64,000 nucleotides of DNA, taken from the NCBI RefSeq assembly GCF_004798865.1, contig NW_025335317.1, forward strand, positions 23,142,043 through 23,206,042. Reading direction: 5' to 3'. This document shows, in pieces, positions 46,051-58,933 of the stretch (position 1 is the first letter of the stretch; every line of letters starts with the position of its first letter). The notes under the pieces are model-generated. The model did not search any database. It was not told the origin of the DNA and was given only the letters and a program-made list of their open reading frames with translations. Source of the stretch: Varanus komodoensis (lineage: Eukaryota > Chordata > Lepidosauria > Squamata > Varanidae). The translations under genes were made by a program, and so were the position numbers.

Positions 46051-49000
46051 CCCTCGCCATACATAACAATGAATATGATAGGAAAGGTGCAGGATATTTT
46101 GTCATTAATGACTTTATTGTTTCCCAGATTTACCCAATCCTGCATTTCTCTTGTTACCTAGGAAAACTGTAAAGTCGTTTTTGGGGGCATGTCGTTTACC
46201 TCTGTTTTCACTTCATTTACATCTTTTGCTTTGACTATATTATTGATGGACTTGATGAAAAAGGCATCTTGATGTGACTACATCAAGGTTCATTTTGTTA
46301 TTCCACTGATGAGAACATGTACTCCGATACCACACTCAAGAATCTTGATGTAAACACACATGCAAATATCTCAAGATGTAATTAAATTTTATGTTTGCTT
46401 GGTCTGCACATGTGCATTAGAGAAATGTGCAAGAGGCAAAGAAAGTGAAAGCTGTTGTGAACCCTGCACAGAAACAAAACCATCAGGAAATGGGTAATTC
46501 CTGATGCAATCGAATCTATACTAGAATAGGGGGGTGCAGAACACAAAGCATAGAGACCAATCTGACCCTCTGAGTGTCTCAATGTGGGGTCCCTCCAGGG
46601 ACCCCCATTACTTCATGCCACCTTCCCTCCATACCCTGCCCCACAACCACCAATGATATGGTCGTTTCCCAGCTTCTGTGAATATTTTCCCCTGCTCTAA
46701 AACATTGAAATGCATCTCCTAAAGCATAGTTACGGATAGTCTTTCCTTCTTCACTTCTTTTACCACTATGGGTGTTGAGGGAGATACAAAGTTCTGGCTC
46801 TTGCTCTTCTGGCAGCAGCAACCATTGTTATGTGATGCTGTCTTGTGTGTCTTTGATGTTGTCTCTCCATCTCTCTGCCTCGCACTCTTTGACCTTCTCC
46901 TCTTTTTGTGTATGCCTTGAATATACTATGTTACTGATAGTAAGAGCTTTAATCTGAAATATGCTGGTATTATAGTTTGTTTTAATTATTTGAACCCAGT
47001 TGTTTTTACCTTTTGCCTTTAGCCTTGCCACCATTGGAATGCATACACCAAAATGTTCTCTGAAATGAAGTTCATTCCTTGGAATAAGCTGTGTAACTTT
47101 GCTTTAGAGACAAGGCTTAGCAATTCAGAACTCCAAAATTGGAGAGAAAACAATTTTCTCACACACTTAGCTAAAACCATCCTGTGAGAATTCTATTACA
47201 TCCAGGGCAGCTTTGTTGTCTGACTTGTCCTACTAAGATCAAGGGGGATCCACTACCCAACAGACATAGAAGTATAGTAATGTAGCCATTTATTAGGTTT
47301 AAATTTCTATGGAACAAATTCCAGTTTTCCAAAGTCATTATCCTTGTAGATTACTACATCTAAGTTTAATACATATGTTCTTTGCAACCATGCTAGTTGA
47401 ACCTTTAAAAAAAATCAAGGCAACATCCCATTTCCACAGGTTCAAACACTCATATGAAATCACAAATATTTTAAGCTAGATTATAAATCTAGGAAGTTAC
47501 TGAACACATAATACCTATATGAGCCAAGGGTTAGAATAATTTATTTAAGTGAAAGATAGGATTAGGCCTGATTGGGAAGCAAATGTAAATCAATCTGTTA
47601 AGCATTATGCAGAGTTACACATCTAACACACTATTTCAAAAGGCAAGATTATAAATATTCTTGATAAGATTCCCTTTATAGATGCAAGTGATGAGGACAG
47701 GAAAATGATGCATGCATTCATTATTCATGAAGGAACTGTAGTCATTATATACAGACCCTTTAGTAAAAAGCATGCAGGACCAAATAGATCAACAGCATAA
47801 TCTTATATAGTACATAAAAATTGTATAGCAAATCCACAAATAATGATGAGCTTTTCATGGTGGCTGGGAAATAGTGGAGGGTGGAGATGCTCCATTTGAA
47901 TGCCCACTCTCCAAGTTCTGTGGGCTTGCGGGGGCAGGAATATACTATGGACAAGATCTCCATGGGAAGATCATTCCAAGAGATGAAGGAAACAATGAAG
48001 ATGTCTTCCTCCACACCATAACCAAGCCACTGCAGAAGAATACATAAGGTCACATTTTGTTCTGAGCAATAAACCTTTAGGCAATAAAGCTGCCTAAAGT
48101 CAAGGGGAAGTAAGTAGAATAGATCTATGCAAGACTGAATCCTCCATACAGAGCAGAAATTGCCCTTCTCTCTTAGATATCTTGAAGTTTTCCTTCATGC
48201 CAGAAACCAGTCCTCCATGCTGCTTTCAAATACCCAGAAGAGGAAAAAGAATTTTACACAAAAGAAAAATAAAACAAAAGAATTTGGATTGCTTCTCTTT
48301 CCCTTGCAAAGACTGCCAGCTCATACCCTTGTTGGATAGCTGATGGTTCTTACAGGACCAGTGCTTGGGTTTAACAGTAGCAAGCAATCAAAGACAGCAT
48401 TCAGGTATTCAGCCTAAAAGATGTCAAAAGCAGAAACCCAGGACAGCCTAGACAGCTTTACTGACACTTTGATATTAACGTAATGCCACAATCAGCCTTT
48501 TAAAAGGATAAGCAAGTGGCACGGTACAAAGTCCACCAAGCATCTGGCCTGCTGCAGATTCAGGCACCTTTCTCCAGAAGTCTAGGGCTTGATCAGAGTT
48601 CCATGGGAAAGCAGATTCCCAAGGGCCCAAAAAAGGGAATTTAATCACAGGTAATGAGAATTTATCTTGGACAATGAAGTGATACTATCAAATATTACAT
48701 CATCAGACCCAAGGGACACTGTCCCCATCAAACTCTGTACTTCCTGGTAGTAAAATCTAGTCAGGTGATTCTACTAATGAAACGGCTAGGTTCTGGAAGA
48801 ATGGGATGCAAATGATAAATCCATCCCATTCCCAACTCATAGCAGAAATAGTCATTTAAAGAAAGAAGAATGGTGGAACAAATCTTCTAGACAACATGGC
48901 AATGATTTAAAAAATGTAGACCATCTCCCAGAAAAGGATGGAAGCACAACTGATTACAAGTCAATGAAAGGACAGAACTGCTTCCTGCCTGGATTTTCCA

Positions 49001-49109
49001 ATGTTGGTGTTGGAAATGCTGGATCTAATGTTGGTGTCCAAGAGCCTCTGTTAGAATGTATAGTCATTTCCTTTGAAAGGCATAATCCTACCTTTACCTC
49101 CAAGAAGCC
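46051..49109. other. No gene recognised
   Basis: About 3 kb of unassigned, mostly AT-rich sequence without convincing repeats, exons or RNA genes. Confidence 0.4.
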
Positions 49110-49268
49110 TAAGGAAGTATACACAATCCTCTTTCCCTCCATTTTACCCCAGCAACAACCCTATGGGGCTCAGAGTTAGGCCAAGAGTCAGTGAAGAGCC
49201 CAGTGGCACTCAGCAAGCTTCACAGAACCTGGGTTTGCAACACTCTAACTACCATAACACACCGGTTC
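49110..49268 (-). mobile_element. tRNA-derived SINE, minus strand
   Basis: The reverse complement reads CCGGTGTGTTATGGTAGTTA, GAGTGTTGCAAACCCAGGTT (B box), TGAAGCTTGCTGAGTGCC, TGACTCTTGGCCTAACTCTG and AGGGTTGTTGCTGGGG. Same family as 30841 and 33635. Confidence 0.75.
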
Positions 49269-51400
49269 TGTAAGCCTAGACTGTAATTTCCCCTTTGTTG
49301 GAGATGCATGAGAATGTTTAGTTCATTTTTGCTGTATTTTCCCCAATTCCCACCTCCTAAACCAGGACAGGGATGCAAATGCAAACTGTGGTTGAGGTCT
49401 GCGAATGTCCAAGCACCCCCACCCAATTCAACAACAGTAGTACATTTCAAAAATATTCATGAAAAAGGCATACTTTTTTCTTTGAAGCACACACGTGCTT
49501 TAATCTGGAGAAGAATTTGTATGTTCCAAAAGTGTACACATGGTTTCCAGGCTGCTAACAAGGGTGTAGGATGGAAAAAAGAAGAACTTGGGGCAAGAAA
49601 CACAACAATGCTAAGCTAGTGCCACTGGCAATGGCACTAGCCATTGACATTCCCACATTCCCCAAGTCAGGAAATTGTTGGAGAAATTCTCCTTGCCATG
49701 GACACATTTGGTGGAATTGTCTCCCTATTTACTTTACCCTTAAAAATGTGGAGAATTTCAAGAAGGTATTTGTGTACAGCACCTCTTTTAGAAAGAATTT
49801 GAGGCTGATCCCCAGCCCCCAGATAATAGAAAATGTCTCCTACTATCATTTCTATTCATATTATAGCATAACTGAAAGAAATAGCATTAGGAGATGAGAC
49901 TAGTTTGTGAGAGAAAAGTTACTTTGGCAGTACACTAACTTTGCCCAGAAGCTAACATAAAAGCTTAACTAAATGGTATGTGTCCAGTCTTCTCTGTATA
50001 ATCAGCCAGTGTAAATTGGTTCTGCAGCCTGTGAAATGCAAACAGAGTTAATGAAAGGAGTCTTCAGCATATTGTTTATAGAGCCCAGTTGGATATTTTA
50101 TTAAAGCATATTAGTAACAAACCAAACCAGTAACTTTTGAATTATTTACCTCTATGTCTGAACCTTGTACACTGGCCCATTCATTTGTTCATAAGCACGT
50201 CTAAATATATACCCAAGACTTGGGTTAAGAGCCAATAAAAATTGGGGCAGGGGAAATATGTCTGCTATATATTAATTTGCCAGAAAGATTAAACTGTTAA
50301 GTGGTTGCTATAAGTGGTAATCCAGATATTACTACAGCCAGCTCCCTGTGCAAATATGTGCATACAAGCAGCTGTGAAGTAGGGAACATGGAAGATTTCA
50401 ACATCACTACACAATTAGTAAAGTGAACAGTGCTTTATGGAACTAAGGCTTGGTTTACCATTTTAGCTACTAAGATCTTATTCTATGAAGCAAGATGATG
50501 CTGTAGCTCCCTGAGTGTCACTTTGCAGTACCATTTATTTAAAGTTGTATTTATGTTTTCCATTGTTGCAAAACACCCAGAAAGCTTCAGCTATTGGCCA
50601 ACAGAGAAATGAAATAAATAAAGATTTTTCATGTGCATGTGACTCATTCCATGAGCGACTATTTCCAAAAGGTAGACAGCTACAAGACCAGCTGCATCAC
50701 ATCTTTGGCTGAAAGATAAAGGCCTATGTTCTTTTTTGATGCATCACTCTTCAAATAACCCAGACAGCTGTAAGATCACAACCCACTCTTGGTGAAGGTA
50801 AGACAATCCAATCTAATTGGCTGGATACAGAGCTCCTGCAAGTGAAGCTAAGCTTGTAGGATGCTTCCACACAGGAAGTGTCACACTCAATCAAGCAATC
50901 TACCCTCTGTCCTGGCTCAGACAAGAAGGTGTACTCGGCCAAAGTGGCTGTATTGCATGAGAAACTGGGACTAGTTTCAAGATCCTGGTCAGCAATCCTG
51001 AAGCTAAGAAAAACAAACAAGTCACTCTAGCAGTGACTGAGAACAACTTGCAAACACTCATAGTCTGGCCAAGAGACTTCTGGAAGCATCTCCCTCTCAA
51101 GTACTTTAACTTACTGTTAAAGGGCCAGCAGCACTGGTTTCTCCAGGAGTGTGAAGGTTGGACAAGGAAGGAGACCATTGTGGACTTTTTCTCAGGGTTT
51201 CCCCAACTGCTAGAGGAGTTGGAGCTCCACCCCCTAGAGTCAGAGAGAAGAGGCACTTCCTGGGGAGGGTACCACATAGATAAGAAGGAAATAAGGAGAT
51301 AAAATTTGCAATTAATTGCACTGATGAAGATGATTTTCATTTAAAACTATTTTAGTCTGTCTTTAAGGTTAGAACTCCTTTCTAGGACCTTGACTTAGAA
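49269..51400. other. No gene recognised
   Basis: Unassigned. 50900-51340 is open on both strands (89 and 146 codons), but neither translation shows a known domain. Confidence 0.4.
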
Positions 51401-51803
51401 CAGGGGTTCCCAACATTTTTGCACCTCTGGGCACATTTGGGAATTTAAGAAATTGCCACAGGCACTACCACAAAATGCCTAGTCCATGGATAGTCGCTTT
51501 GGCCCCTTATTGGTCACATCTTATTTACTTTTTTTTCCTCATGTTTATCCATCATGTCCCTCTCTTATAGGTCATCAGATTTGGTTCCTTGGTGGTGGTG
51601 CAATACAATTAATGCTGCTTTTACCTTCTTTGATATTTGTTCCACTTTTTGTTGAGGCCTATATATAATTTTTAGAAAATTATGTGTGTTCATGTCTCTA
51701 TATTAAATAAAACAAATATTAAACAAAATGGGAAATAATGTTGGGTATCCCAGAGTAGTATTATTTTGGCATCCCTTCACAGGCACTGCACTGGGGATCT
51801 CTG
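51401..51803. mobile_element. hAT-like MITE, 403 bp
   Basis: The left end CAGGGGTTCCCAACATTTTT and the right end ACTGGGGATCTCTG (reverse complement CAGAGATCCCCAGT) are imperfect terminal inverted repeats of the CAGGGGTCCCCAAC type. The flanking octamers ACTTAGAA (51393-51400) and GTTTAGGA (51804-51811) agree at 5 of 8 bases, with transitions only, consistent with an old 8-bp duplication. The interior includes CACCTCTGGGCACATTTGGG and no transposase. Non-autonomous. Confidence 0.7.
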
Positions 51804-53711
51804 GTTTAGGAGGTCCATACAGAAGCCTGAGTATCCCCCCCACCCAATTTCACTGATGTCTGTTTCCTGTCTCCCTTACCCCAATCTATTTATATTTAAT
51901 AGATCAATAGATTTAATATATATTTAAATCTATTTAAATATCCCAATCTACTGTAAATATAGAAGATCTGAGGAAAATCTAGGACTTTTCAAAGACAGTG
52001 AACAAAGGAAGGTGTTTGTTTTGAAGGCACTGCAAGGATAACAGGGAGCTGTGCATTATGACATTATGTCTGATATTCCAGCGAAACTCATAATGGCATG
52101 AATGAAATTAATACACACTTTTTATGAAATACCATCTGCAGGGATGATCAAGCAGCCCTGGGACCATAGGCAATAATCCCAAGATTGCTTGGGGGCTTTC
52201 TTTCCCTCATTCCCACAATACACTGCTGTTTACATTCCAAGGGAAGGTCCCACTGGTATTACTGGATGTCTCTTTTGGCCTTGAGGAATAGCAAGGACTG
52301 GAGGGTTCAAAAACTGTAAGGTGTGTTCATTTCCCTATTTGTTTCCAAGTACTGAAATCAGTTCTATTAGCTAAACACCACATTCCTGCACTTCAGAAAA
52401 GAAGTGCTATACAGCCTGAAACTTTCGCAGTACTTGTAACACAGAAAGCAAGCAATTTTGTCCCCTTTAATGATGTCGCCAGCTTCTTTAAGTACAAGAT
52501 GTAGCATTTTCTTTGTAGAACTGTACAAAAGGTGTGCAGCACTCAGTTTCACATCTCTAATTCATTTGCCTTCATGACACTTTAGAACTGGGCAAAAAGA
52601 AAATTTCAGACACTTCCTTGCCCAAATTTATGAAAAAGGGCTTTTACAATAAGGCGAGCTGCAGATACTGGCAAGTGCATTTTAAATGTTTCAGCAATCC
52701 TCTGTTTTCACAGCAGCTAATTTTCCTTTCAGATAACCTTTGAGATAAGATTTTGGCCTCAGCTGCTCAGTCTGCATTGCTGCTATAATTAAGCAAACAT
52801 GGCATGTGATCACATTAAAGGAAAATCAATCATGTGACAGTGATTTAAAAAAAAAACCTATCCAGTATTGATAGATATATGTTTATGCTTCTTGGTGGAT
52901 CAAAACCATAGCTATTGAACTTTTCTGCTTGTTTTTACTTAAGATATGAACTTGGAAGGTCAGGGATATCGTATCTATGATACTGTGTGTGTGATGATAC
53001 AAACATGACTGGTAAACCATTTTTCAAAGCAGCACAAAATTTTTCAGCACAAAATATTTATAGGAAGCCATGCAAAGTAACTGACTGATATTTAGAATTC
53101 TTCCACAAAGTATTGCAATTTAAACACAGCAGATGATACAATATGATTTTATTAAAGGAACAATCTATTAAAAATGCAAGCAAGTTTGAAAGAAAAAGAA
53201 ACATGGGCAGCAATGCAACTGCACAGAGAGAGACAGAGCAGGCCTGGCTCAGTCATGAACAGGATCACAGATCTTATGTTCAGCAGAAAGGTAATGCAAG
53301 GAGAATGTAACCCTTTCATCCCCCAAACAATCAGCAGAGCTGTTGCCAATTATCTGCTGCTCGGGGAGACACATGGGGGGGGGAGTGCACAAAGCTCCCT
53401 GTTTGCTGGGGCAGTTCTTGGGGATCTCTTTGCAAAAGCCTGCTGCTTTGCATGCAAGCAGAACCAAGGCATCACCTGCAATGGTGTGACTTGTAAATCC
53501 TCAACTCCTATGCACCCGTTCCCAATACAGAACAGAAGGCAAAGAATCCCACGCTCTGTGCGAAAACAAGTCTTACAAAAAGATTTTAACATGCAAGCTT
53601 TTGTGTTCTAGAACCCATTTCATTAGAGACATGAAAAGTTCTCCTAAGTTGGCAGCTTACATGTACTCAAAGTTTGTGTGTGTGTTTGGGGGTGCGGGAT
53701 GGCGGTGGCAT
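51804..53711. other. No gene recognised
   Basis: Unassigned. The 145-codon frame at 53174-53611 has an overlapping open frame on the opposite strand and no known domain. Confidence 0.4.
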
Positions 53712-53760
53712 AGGAAAGGAAAGGAAAGGAAAGGAAAGGAAAGGAAAGGAAAGGAAAGGA
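53712..53760. repeat. (AGGAA)n pentanucleotide microsatellite
   Basis: About ten uninterrupted AGGAA/GGAAA units. Such a run is likely to be length-polymorphic. Confidence 0.93.
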
Positions 53761-53842
53761 TGCGGTGCAGTGCAAGCTATTCCCAAGATCATATGCCTGC
53801 TTTGGGGCAACCAACTTCATGAAAACAAACCTTCACTCACAC

Positions 53843-54350
53843 CAGTGGTTTTCAGCCTTTCCACAGCTGAGGACCAGTGAAAACAGGAAATCCACCTCAG
53901 GGATAACTGAGGCAGAAAGAAAAAGCACCATACATGTAATACAGTATTCTGTGTGTTAGTTTCCAAACACGATAGCAAAACAATGAAAATTCTCCCAAAC
54001 AACCAGAAACTGAGCAACAAAAAATGCCAACACAAGAGCACAATTGGTGCAGCATGGCCCCCAGCCAGCTCCCACCAAGCTGCCTCTGCCCTCCCTGAGC
54101 CCCTCGGTGGCACCAGCACATCCCCCTCAAACCTGATGCCAATCAAGGAAGAGGTGGTGGAGCACAGCCAACCTCCATGCTGGTCCATGGCAAGCAGGAT
54201 GCAGCCCGCCCTGCCCCCCAGGCCAGAAGGCCCATGCTTTCCGGGCTTTTCTGCCAGTCCAAAGAAAAGCACTGACTTACACAACAAGACACAGTTCTCC
54301 AACTGCTGCTTAGAAGGTTCCCCAATTCTCTGCAGCAGAATTGGTAGATC
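53843..54350. mobile_element. hAT-like element, copy A (longer form, right end not found)
   Basis: The left end CAGTGGTTTTCAGCCTTTCC and about 190 bp that follow match copy B at 59215 at roughly 85-90% by eye, including ACTGAGGCAGAAAGAAAAAG and AATACAGTATTCTGTGTGTT. After 54030 it diverges into a GC-rich 320-bp segment absent from copy B. No right terminal repeat is seen before the L2-like sequence from 54355, so either the interior is longer or the right end is lost. No transposase domain recognised. Confidence 0.65.
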
Positions 54351-54354
54351 TTAG

Positions 54355-54780
54355 TGTTCGTTTAATCAATTTATACACCATTCATCACATATAAAACTGC
54401 CTCTAAATTAATTTGAAAGTTCTTCACTTCAAAATATTTAATCCAAACCTGAAATAAAAAGGTTTAACTTTTTAAACCCAAATTAACTGGGCACATTCAG
54501 GGAAAGCTTGAATAAAGCAGATGAGTTTTCAAAATACACCAGAGTTAACACCTCCTGAAACCACCATACAAAGGGTGTTTCATATGGTGGGCAGGCACCA
54601 CCATGGAGAAGGCCTGCTTCCAGTTTGCTCCCACCGGGTGATGTGCAGATCTCGGTACCACCAGCAAGGCTGTTCTGTTTTGTTAACATGGCAATTGAAT
54701 TGACTGCAACCCCCTGTCCTGAACACCAGCAATTAAAATGTGGCATGTCCAAGCAGAGTGGCTAGAGTTTTGTTTTCTTA
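54355..54780 (-). mobile_element. L2-like repeat, minus strand, diverged
   Basis: ATTTATACACCATTCATCAC at the left and GTGGGCAGGCACCACCATGG, then AGAAGGCCTGCTTCC, at the right match the arrangement of the repeat at 44030-44500 (GGATTCCGCAGATGGAGCAG). Confidence 0.45.
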
Positions 54781-55029
54781 GCAGCCCCCTTCACCTTTCT
54801 AGCAGCTTTAGTCTGTACAGAAAATTAGCAGGTGAAACTTTTTTTGCATAAGCAAGATCACCTGCTTTCCATTGACTGCTATTTTGTCTTTAGTAGCAGC
54901 ACCGCCACACAAAGAAATTCAGATGTCAAAGCTATTAATGACATGGAGAAAAGTGGTAGGAACAAGGTTATCTGCTAAATTTCTAGGTGCCAGGCTTCTG
55001 TCCTGGGATACCGAAGTGGGGCCAGTAAC
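54781..55029. other. No gene recognised
   Basis: Short unassigned stretch between two L2-like pieces. Confidence 0.4.
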
Positions 55030-55170
55030 AAGTGGGCCCACTTCTTTTATATTGTTATTTATTTTATATTGTTATTTTTGTATTTTATTTTATGTTGTGA
55101 GCCGCCCTGAGGCTTCAGCGAATGGGGCGGCATAGAAATGTTTTAATAAATAAATAATAAATAAATAAGT
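55030..55170 (+). mobile_element. L2-type LINE 3' tail
   Basis: GTGAGCCGCCCTGAGGCTTC, AGCGAATGGGGCGGCATAG and AAATG lead into AATAAATAAATAATAAATAA. It is very close to the nested tail at 16961-17145, so the same subfamily. Only the 3' UTR is present. Confidence 0.88.
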
Positions 55171-56175
55171 GTAGTAATCCTATGCACAAACAAGCTTATA
55201 AATCTCTAGTTTATTCCTTCTGTGACTCAAAAGAGAAAATGTGTTTTGCTTATCACCTTTTTCATCAGCTACATTATTTCTTTATTTTCCAGCAGTAAAT
55301 GTAACCTGATCTGGAGATAAAAAGAAAAATCAGAGGAATATTTTTAAGTATTATTCATCAATACATTGTGAGCAAATAGGTTTTTTAGTTTGGTTCAGTT
55401 TTTTCAAGGACAACAATGGGAAAAGCTTTTTTGGGAGGAAAAAATATGACTGCAAAATTAGACAAGATGCAGAGCTTCTTGTGCCCATTGATGATGGAGT
55501 GTGTTTCTCAGAAGAGAAAGAAATGGCGCTTACTGATGGAAATAATTGCAGCATGAATGTCACACTATGTCCTCCTCTGAGCATGTGTCACAAGCTGGGA
55601 CACATGCTTCTTTCCCATCAGATACTGCTGGGTCAGATACCAATGGCATTCACATGATCACCAACCACATGTGTTGGGTTTGGTTTGGTTGGGTTTGGTT
55701 CTTGCACTTTTACCCTTGTTGGTGCTTCTTGCTGTGTCATGCCAACCACCAAAGCTGGCTTGTTGTGGATAACAAGCACCCCAGCACCATAAAGCACCCC
55801 GGCTGCGCATCTGACAGGGACATAAGCTACTTGGCTTTATTTCTTCCAGTGGGATCATGTGAACTGAGTAACAGACATGGAGGATTAATACCTGCCTCAA
55901 GGCTACTCATATAAAGAAAGATACAAAGTGAGAGGAAATGACTGCATGTGCAATCTTGATGTCATTCACATCGTGGTTTGTTAAGATGGGATTCCTGGGC
56001 TATCATAATGTCTGAACATGGCCAATGTCAGGCTTGCTTATGCCCATCTCTGTGTGGGCTACTGGCTATACTACCTTGCTATTATGGTTTCACCACTGGT
56101 TACACTGGGAATCTTGAAGAAGGGAACATTTCACAAGCTTCTTAAATCATGATATATTGTTACATACACTTAGGA
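55171..56175. other. No gene recognised
   Basis: Unassigned. Contains GGTTTGGTTTGGTTGGGTTT (55678-55697) and, at 55960-56020, a block similar to 57690-57750. Confidence 0.4.
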
Positions 56176-56415
56176 AATGTGCTCCCCAGAGAGGTCTGCC
56201 TGGCCCCATCATTATTTGTTTTTCAGCGCCAGGCCAAGACTTTTTTATTTAAACGTTATTTTAATTGCTGATTATTTATTGGTTTTATATTATTTGCCAG
56301 GATGTTTCCAGTTTTTATGTATTTGTACTGATATTTATTTGTTGGAAGCCGCCCCGAGGCTTATGCAAAGGGGGTGGCATATAAGAATTCCAAATAAATA
56401 ATAAATAAATAAATA
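56176..56415 (+). mobile_element. L2-type LINE 3' end
   Basis: GTGCTCCCCAGAGAGGTCTG encodes the end of the L2 ORF2 (ALPREVRLAPSLF in the copy at 15370). The 3' UTR follows with GAAGCCGCCCCGAGGCTTAT and an AAATAAATAATAAATAAAT tail. Aligns with 15375-15620. Confidence 0.87.
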
Positions 56416-58804
56416 CTGATACGGCCAGAGCTTATGAATAGTTTTGCAGTCTGCAAACATATTTGCCAATTGGAGGCTATCTTAGCACAGATAACCAGTT
56501 CAGTAAATTATGGTACACTGTACTAGCTCTTGACCTGTGCCTGTAGCATCCAATGATGTGGTTCACACATAGCACTAAATCATGGTTTAGTTCTACTCAG
56601 ATGAGCAAACTTAAGCCAAGAATTGGGTTCATGTGCTTCTCCCTCCTTCCTGCATGGGCAGGAGAAAGAATCCTGCCACATTTACTTGCAGTTTCAAAGA
56701 ACTTCACTTGAACGTATTGTAAGAAACAGGAAACCTGGATTAAAACATTTTGGTTAGTAATAACAGCCATCTTCATACTCCATCATACTGTCAACCCTGC
56801 TCGGATTTTCTCTTTTCATCTGAGGACATTGGCAGATTCTCAAGCTTCCTGGTGTGTCATCTGGCAAGCTGCTGAAATTGATGTGTACACATCCCAACCA
56901 GGAGCTGTACATGTTGCGAGCATCTTGCAAACAGGCTGCAAGACGACTTAAACCACTGGTGGAAGCACTGAGAGTTGCAGTGGCAGTGATGCCAAGACCA
57001 AGGTAGTGCTTCTCCCATTCTGTGTTCAGAAGCCAACCAGATTGCCAATGTAATCAGCACTGGTGACAGAACAGTGTCCTCCTCTTCACCCAAAGATGGT
57101 GGGCTAACTTAGGGGGCCCAAGGCAAGCTTTGTGGCATGTACAACTCTGGTCTCCAAAACCTGCTTGGCAATTGTCCCCCGGGTGGCTCTCACTTTGCCA
57201 GATAGTAGGGTTGTCCCTGGATAAATGTGTGAAACAAGCAATTTTATCACCAATCTTCTCTTGCTCTAAGCAGCTGACCCTTGAGAAGAGCTGTCTGCAA
57301 CTACAAACCTGGAAAGTGGCTGAGTTTGCCTGTCCTCTAGCCAGAGGAAGTGTAATCCCCACATCTGGCATTAAAATAGTGCTTACTGCCTCACTTTTTT
57401 CCTGCCAGTATTCGCTTCTGGTGGGAAAACAGATTGACACGGGGTGGGGGATTGCAGTATGGTGACTCTTTGTATCTTGTACTGTTATGGTATTGGCTAT
57501 GCCTTCTTTTTCTTTTGGCTGAAAGTTATAGATATTAACTGAAATGATTTTTAGTCTTGAATTTAAGGTTTGTTTGTAGGTTGATTTTATACATGCTAAC
57601 CACCACTCCCCAAATCCATCATTTTCACGTCAAATACTTGTTCATATCTAGATGACCAACTGCCTTTTGTGAACCTGTCTGGTCTACAATCATTCACATC
57701 ATGGTTTATTAAGCTAGGATCCCTGGTGTAGCACAATGTCTTTGTGTTTTCATGTTTGTATTTGCTGTGTCATTGTTTGCTGCTTTGGGCTTCCTGGTAG
57801 AAAAAAGTGGGCTACAAGTAATTGTTGAGTTGATGGTGGTGGTGGTGATTTCTGCAGAATCTGTTTTAATGTGGACTGTTGGCCTAGTACCAATCGCTGC
57901 ACCCGCTCCAGTACTAATGATGTTGTACTCACAGGAAGCAACACGTGTGCAATAGAACGGACACTTGCTAGGGCAACGGAAAACACACAGCAACATGCTG
58001 CCTGATTTCAGCACTGACCCTGAAATTTTGCAGCCATTCGGTGCTTTTGTTTTTCCAGTTGCCCCAGAAATCAGTCATAGTGGTTTCTGTTAGTGCAGCA
58101 TAATTAGTGCTGCTTCTGGCACATGACTGGATAATACATACACTTTCTACATGGTGCTAAGCCATGACTCTTTAAAACTGAAAGTAGACTTGGCAGAAGT
58201 CCTACTTCCAGACATGGGGGAGTAAGAAAGATAAAAACACAAGGACCAAATACCTTGCTTGGGTTCACTGAGCCTTATCCACATATCTCCAAGAAAATAT
58301 GTTCTGGCTGCATATCTCAGGCTAGTAGAGGTGGAACTAAACGATGCCCGTAAGTAATCCAAGTTATGAATTCTGCAACTTTTCACAAATGGATGAGAGT
58401 AAAATAAAGGGAATGTTTACTCTGCCCATTGGAACTTTGATGTGTGTTCCTTAATAAAGTGGCATTTCCTTGAGAAACATGCTGTTGGCACAGCGCAGGA
58501 GAGCTACAACTGAGAGCAGCACTGAAAGGGAGTAGCCTGACCACTAGCAGAAGTTCTGAGTGGGGAGATCCATTCTGGTTCCTCACTCCTAGGTGAGAAG
58601 ACCAGAGGAAGCTGCCCCAGCTGGTCTAGGGACCCTGGGAGACAAGCAGCCAAGCTCCCAGGGAGTGAACACACAGAGAGAGCAAACAGGAGTGTGGCAG
58701 GGAAGGTCAAGAGGAAGGTCCCCGATGGTTTTTCTTCTTCTTCCTTTCCCCTTAATGATTGATTGCCCTTTGCTTTCTTCCTTGTAACACACTCCCATTT
58801 GCTG
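56416..58804. other. No gene recognised
   Basis: Unassigned, with a GGTGGTGGTGGTGATT patch at 57836-57851. 58550-58800 may be the 5' part of the CR1 that follows, but I cannot identify it. Confidence 0.4.
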
Positions 58805-58933
58805 GCAGGACTGTGTACAGGAGCTAGAAGTGCAACAGCAACCTGGGGCAGAAGAAAAGAATCCTGAGGGAAGGAAAAACGGGGAGGAAACTCCCTGGAA
58901 AGGTTGGATGCAGAACTGTAAGACACTGCACCA

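Noticed and set aside
51033-51302. An 89-codon frame with many charged residues, open on both strands
   Set aside because: Looked protein-like (LELHPLESERRGTSWGG), but no family, splice sites or second copy could be found.
53174-53611. A 145-codon open frame
   Set aside because: No domain, an overlapping minus-strand open frame, and no splice or promoter context.
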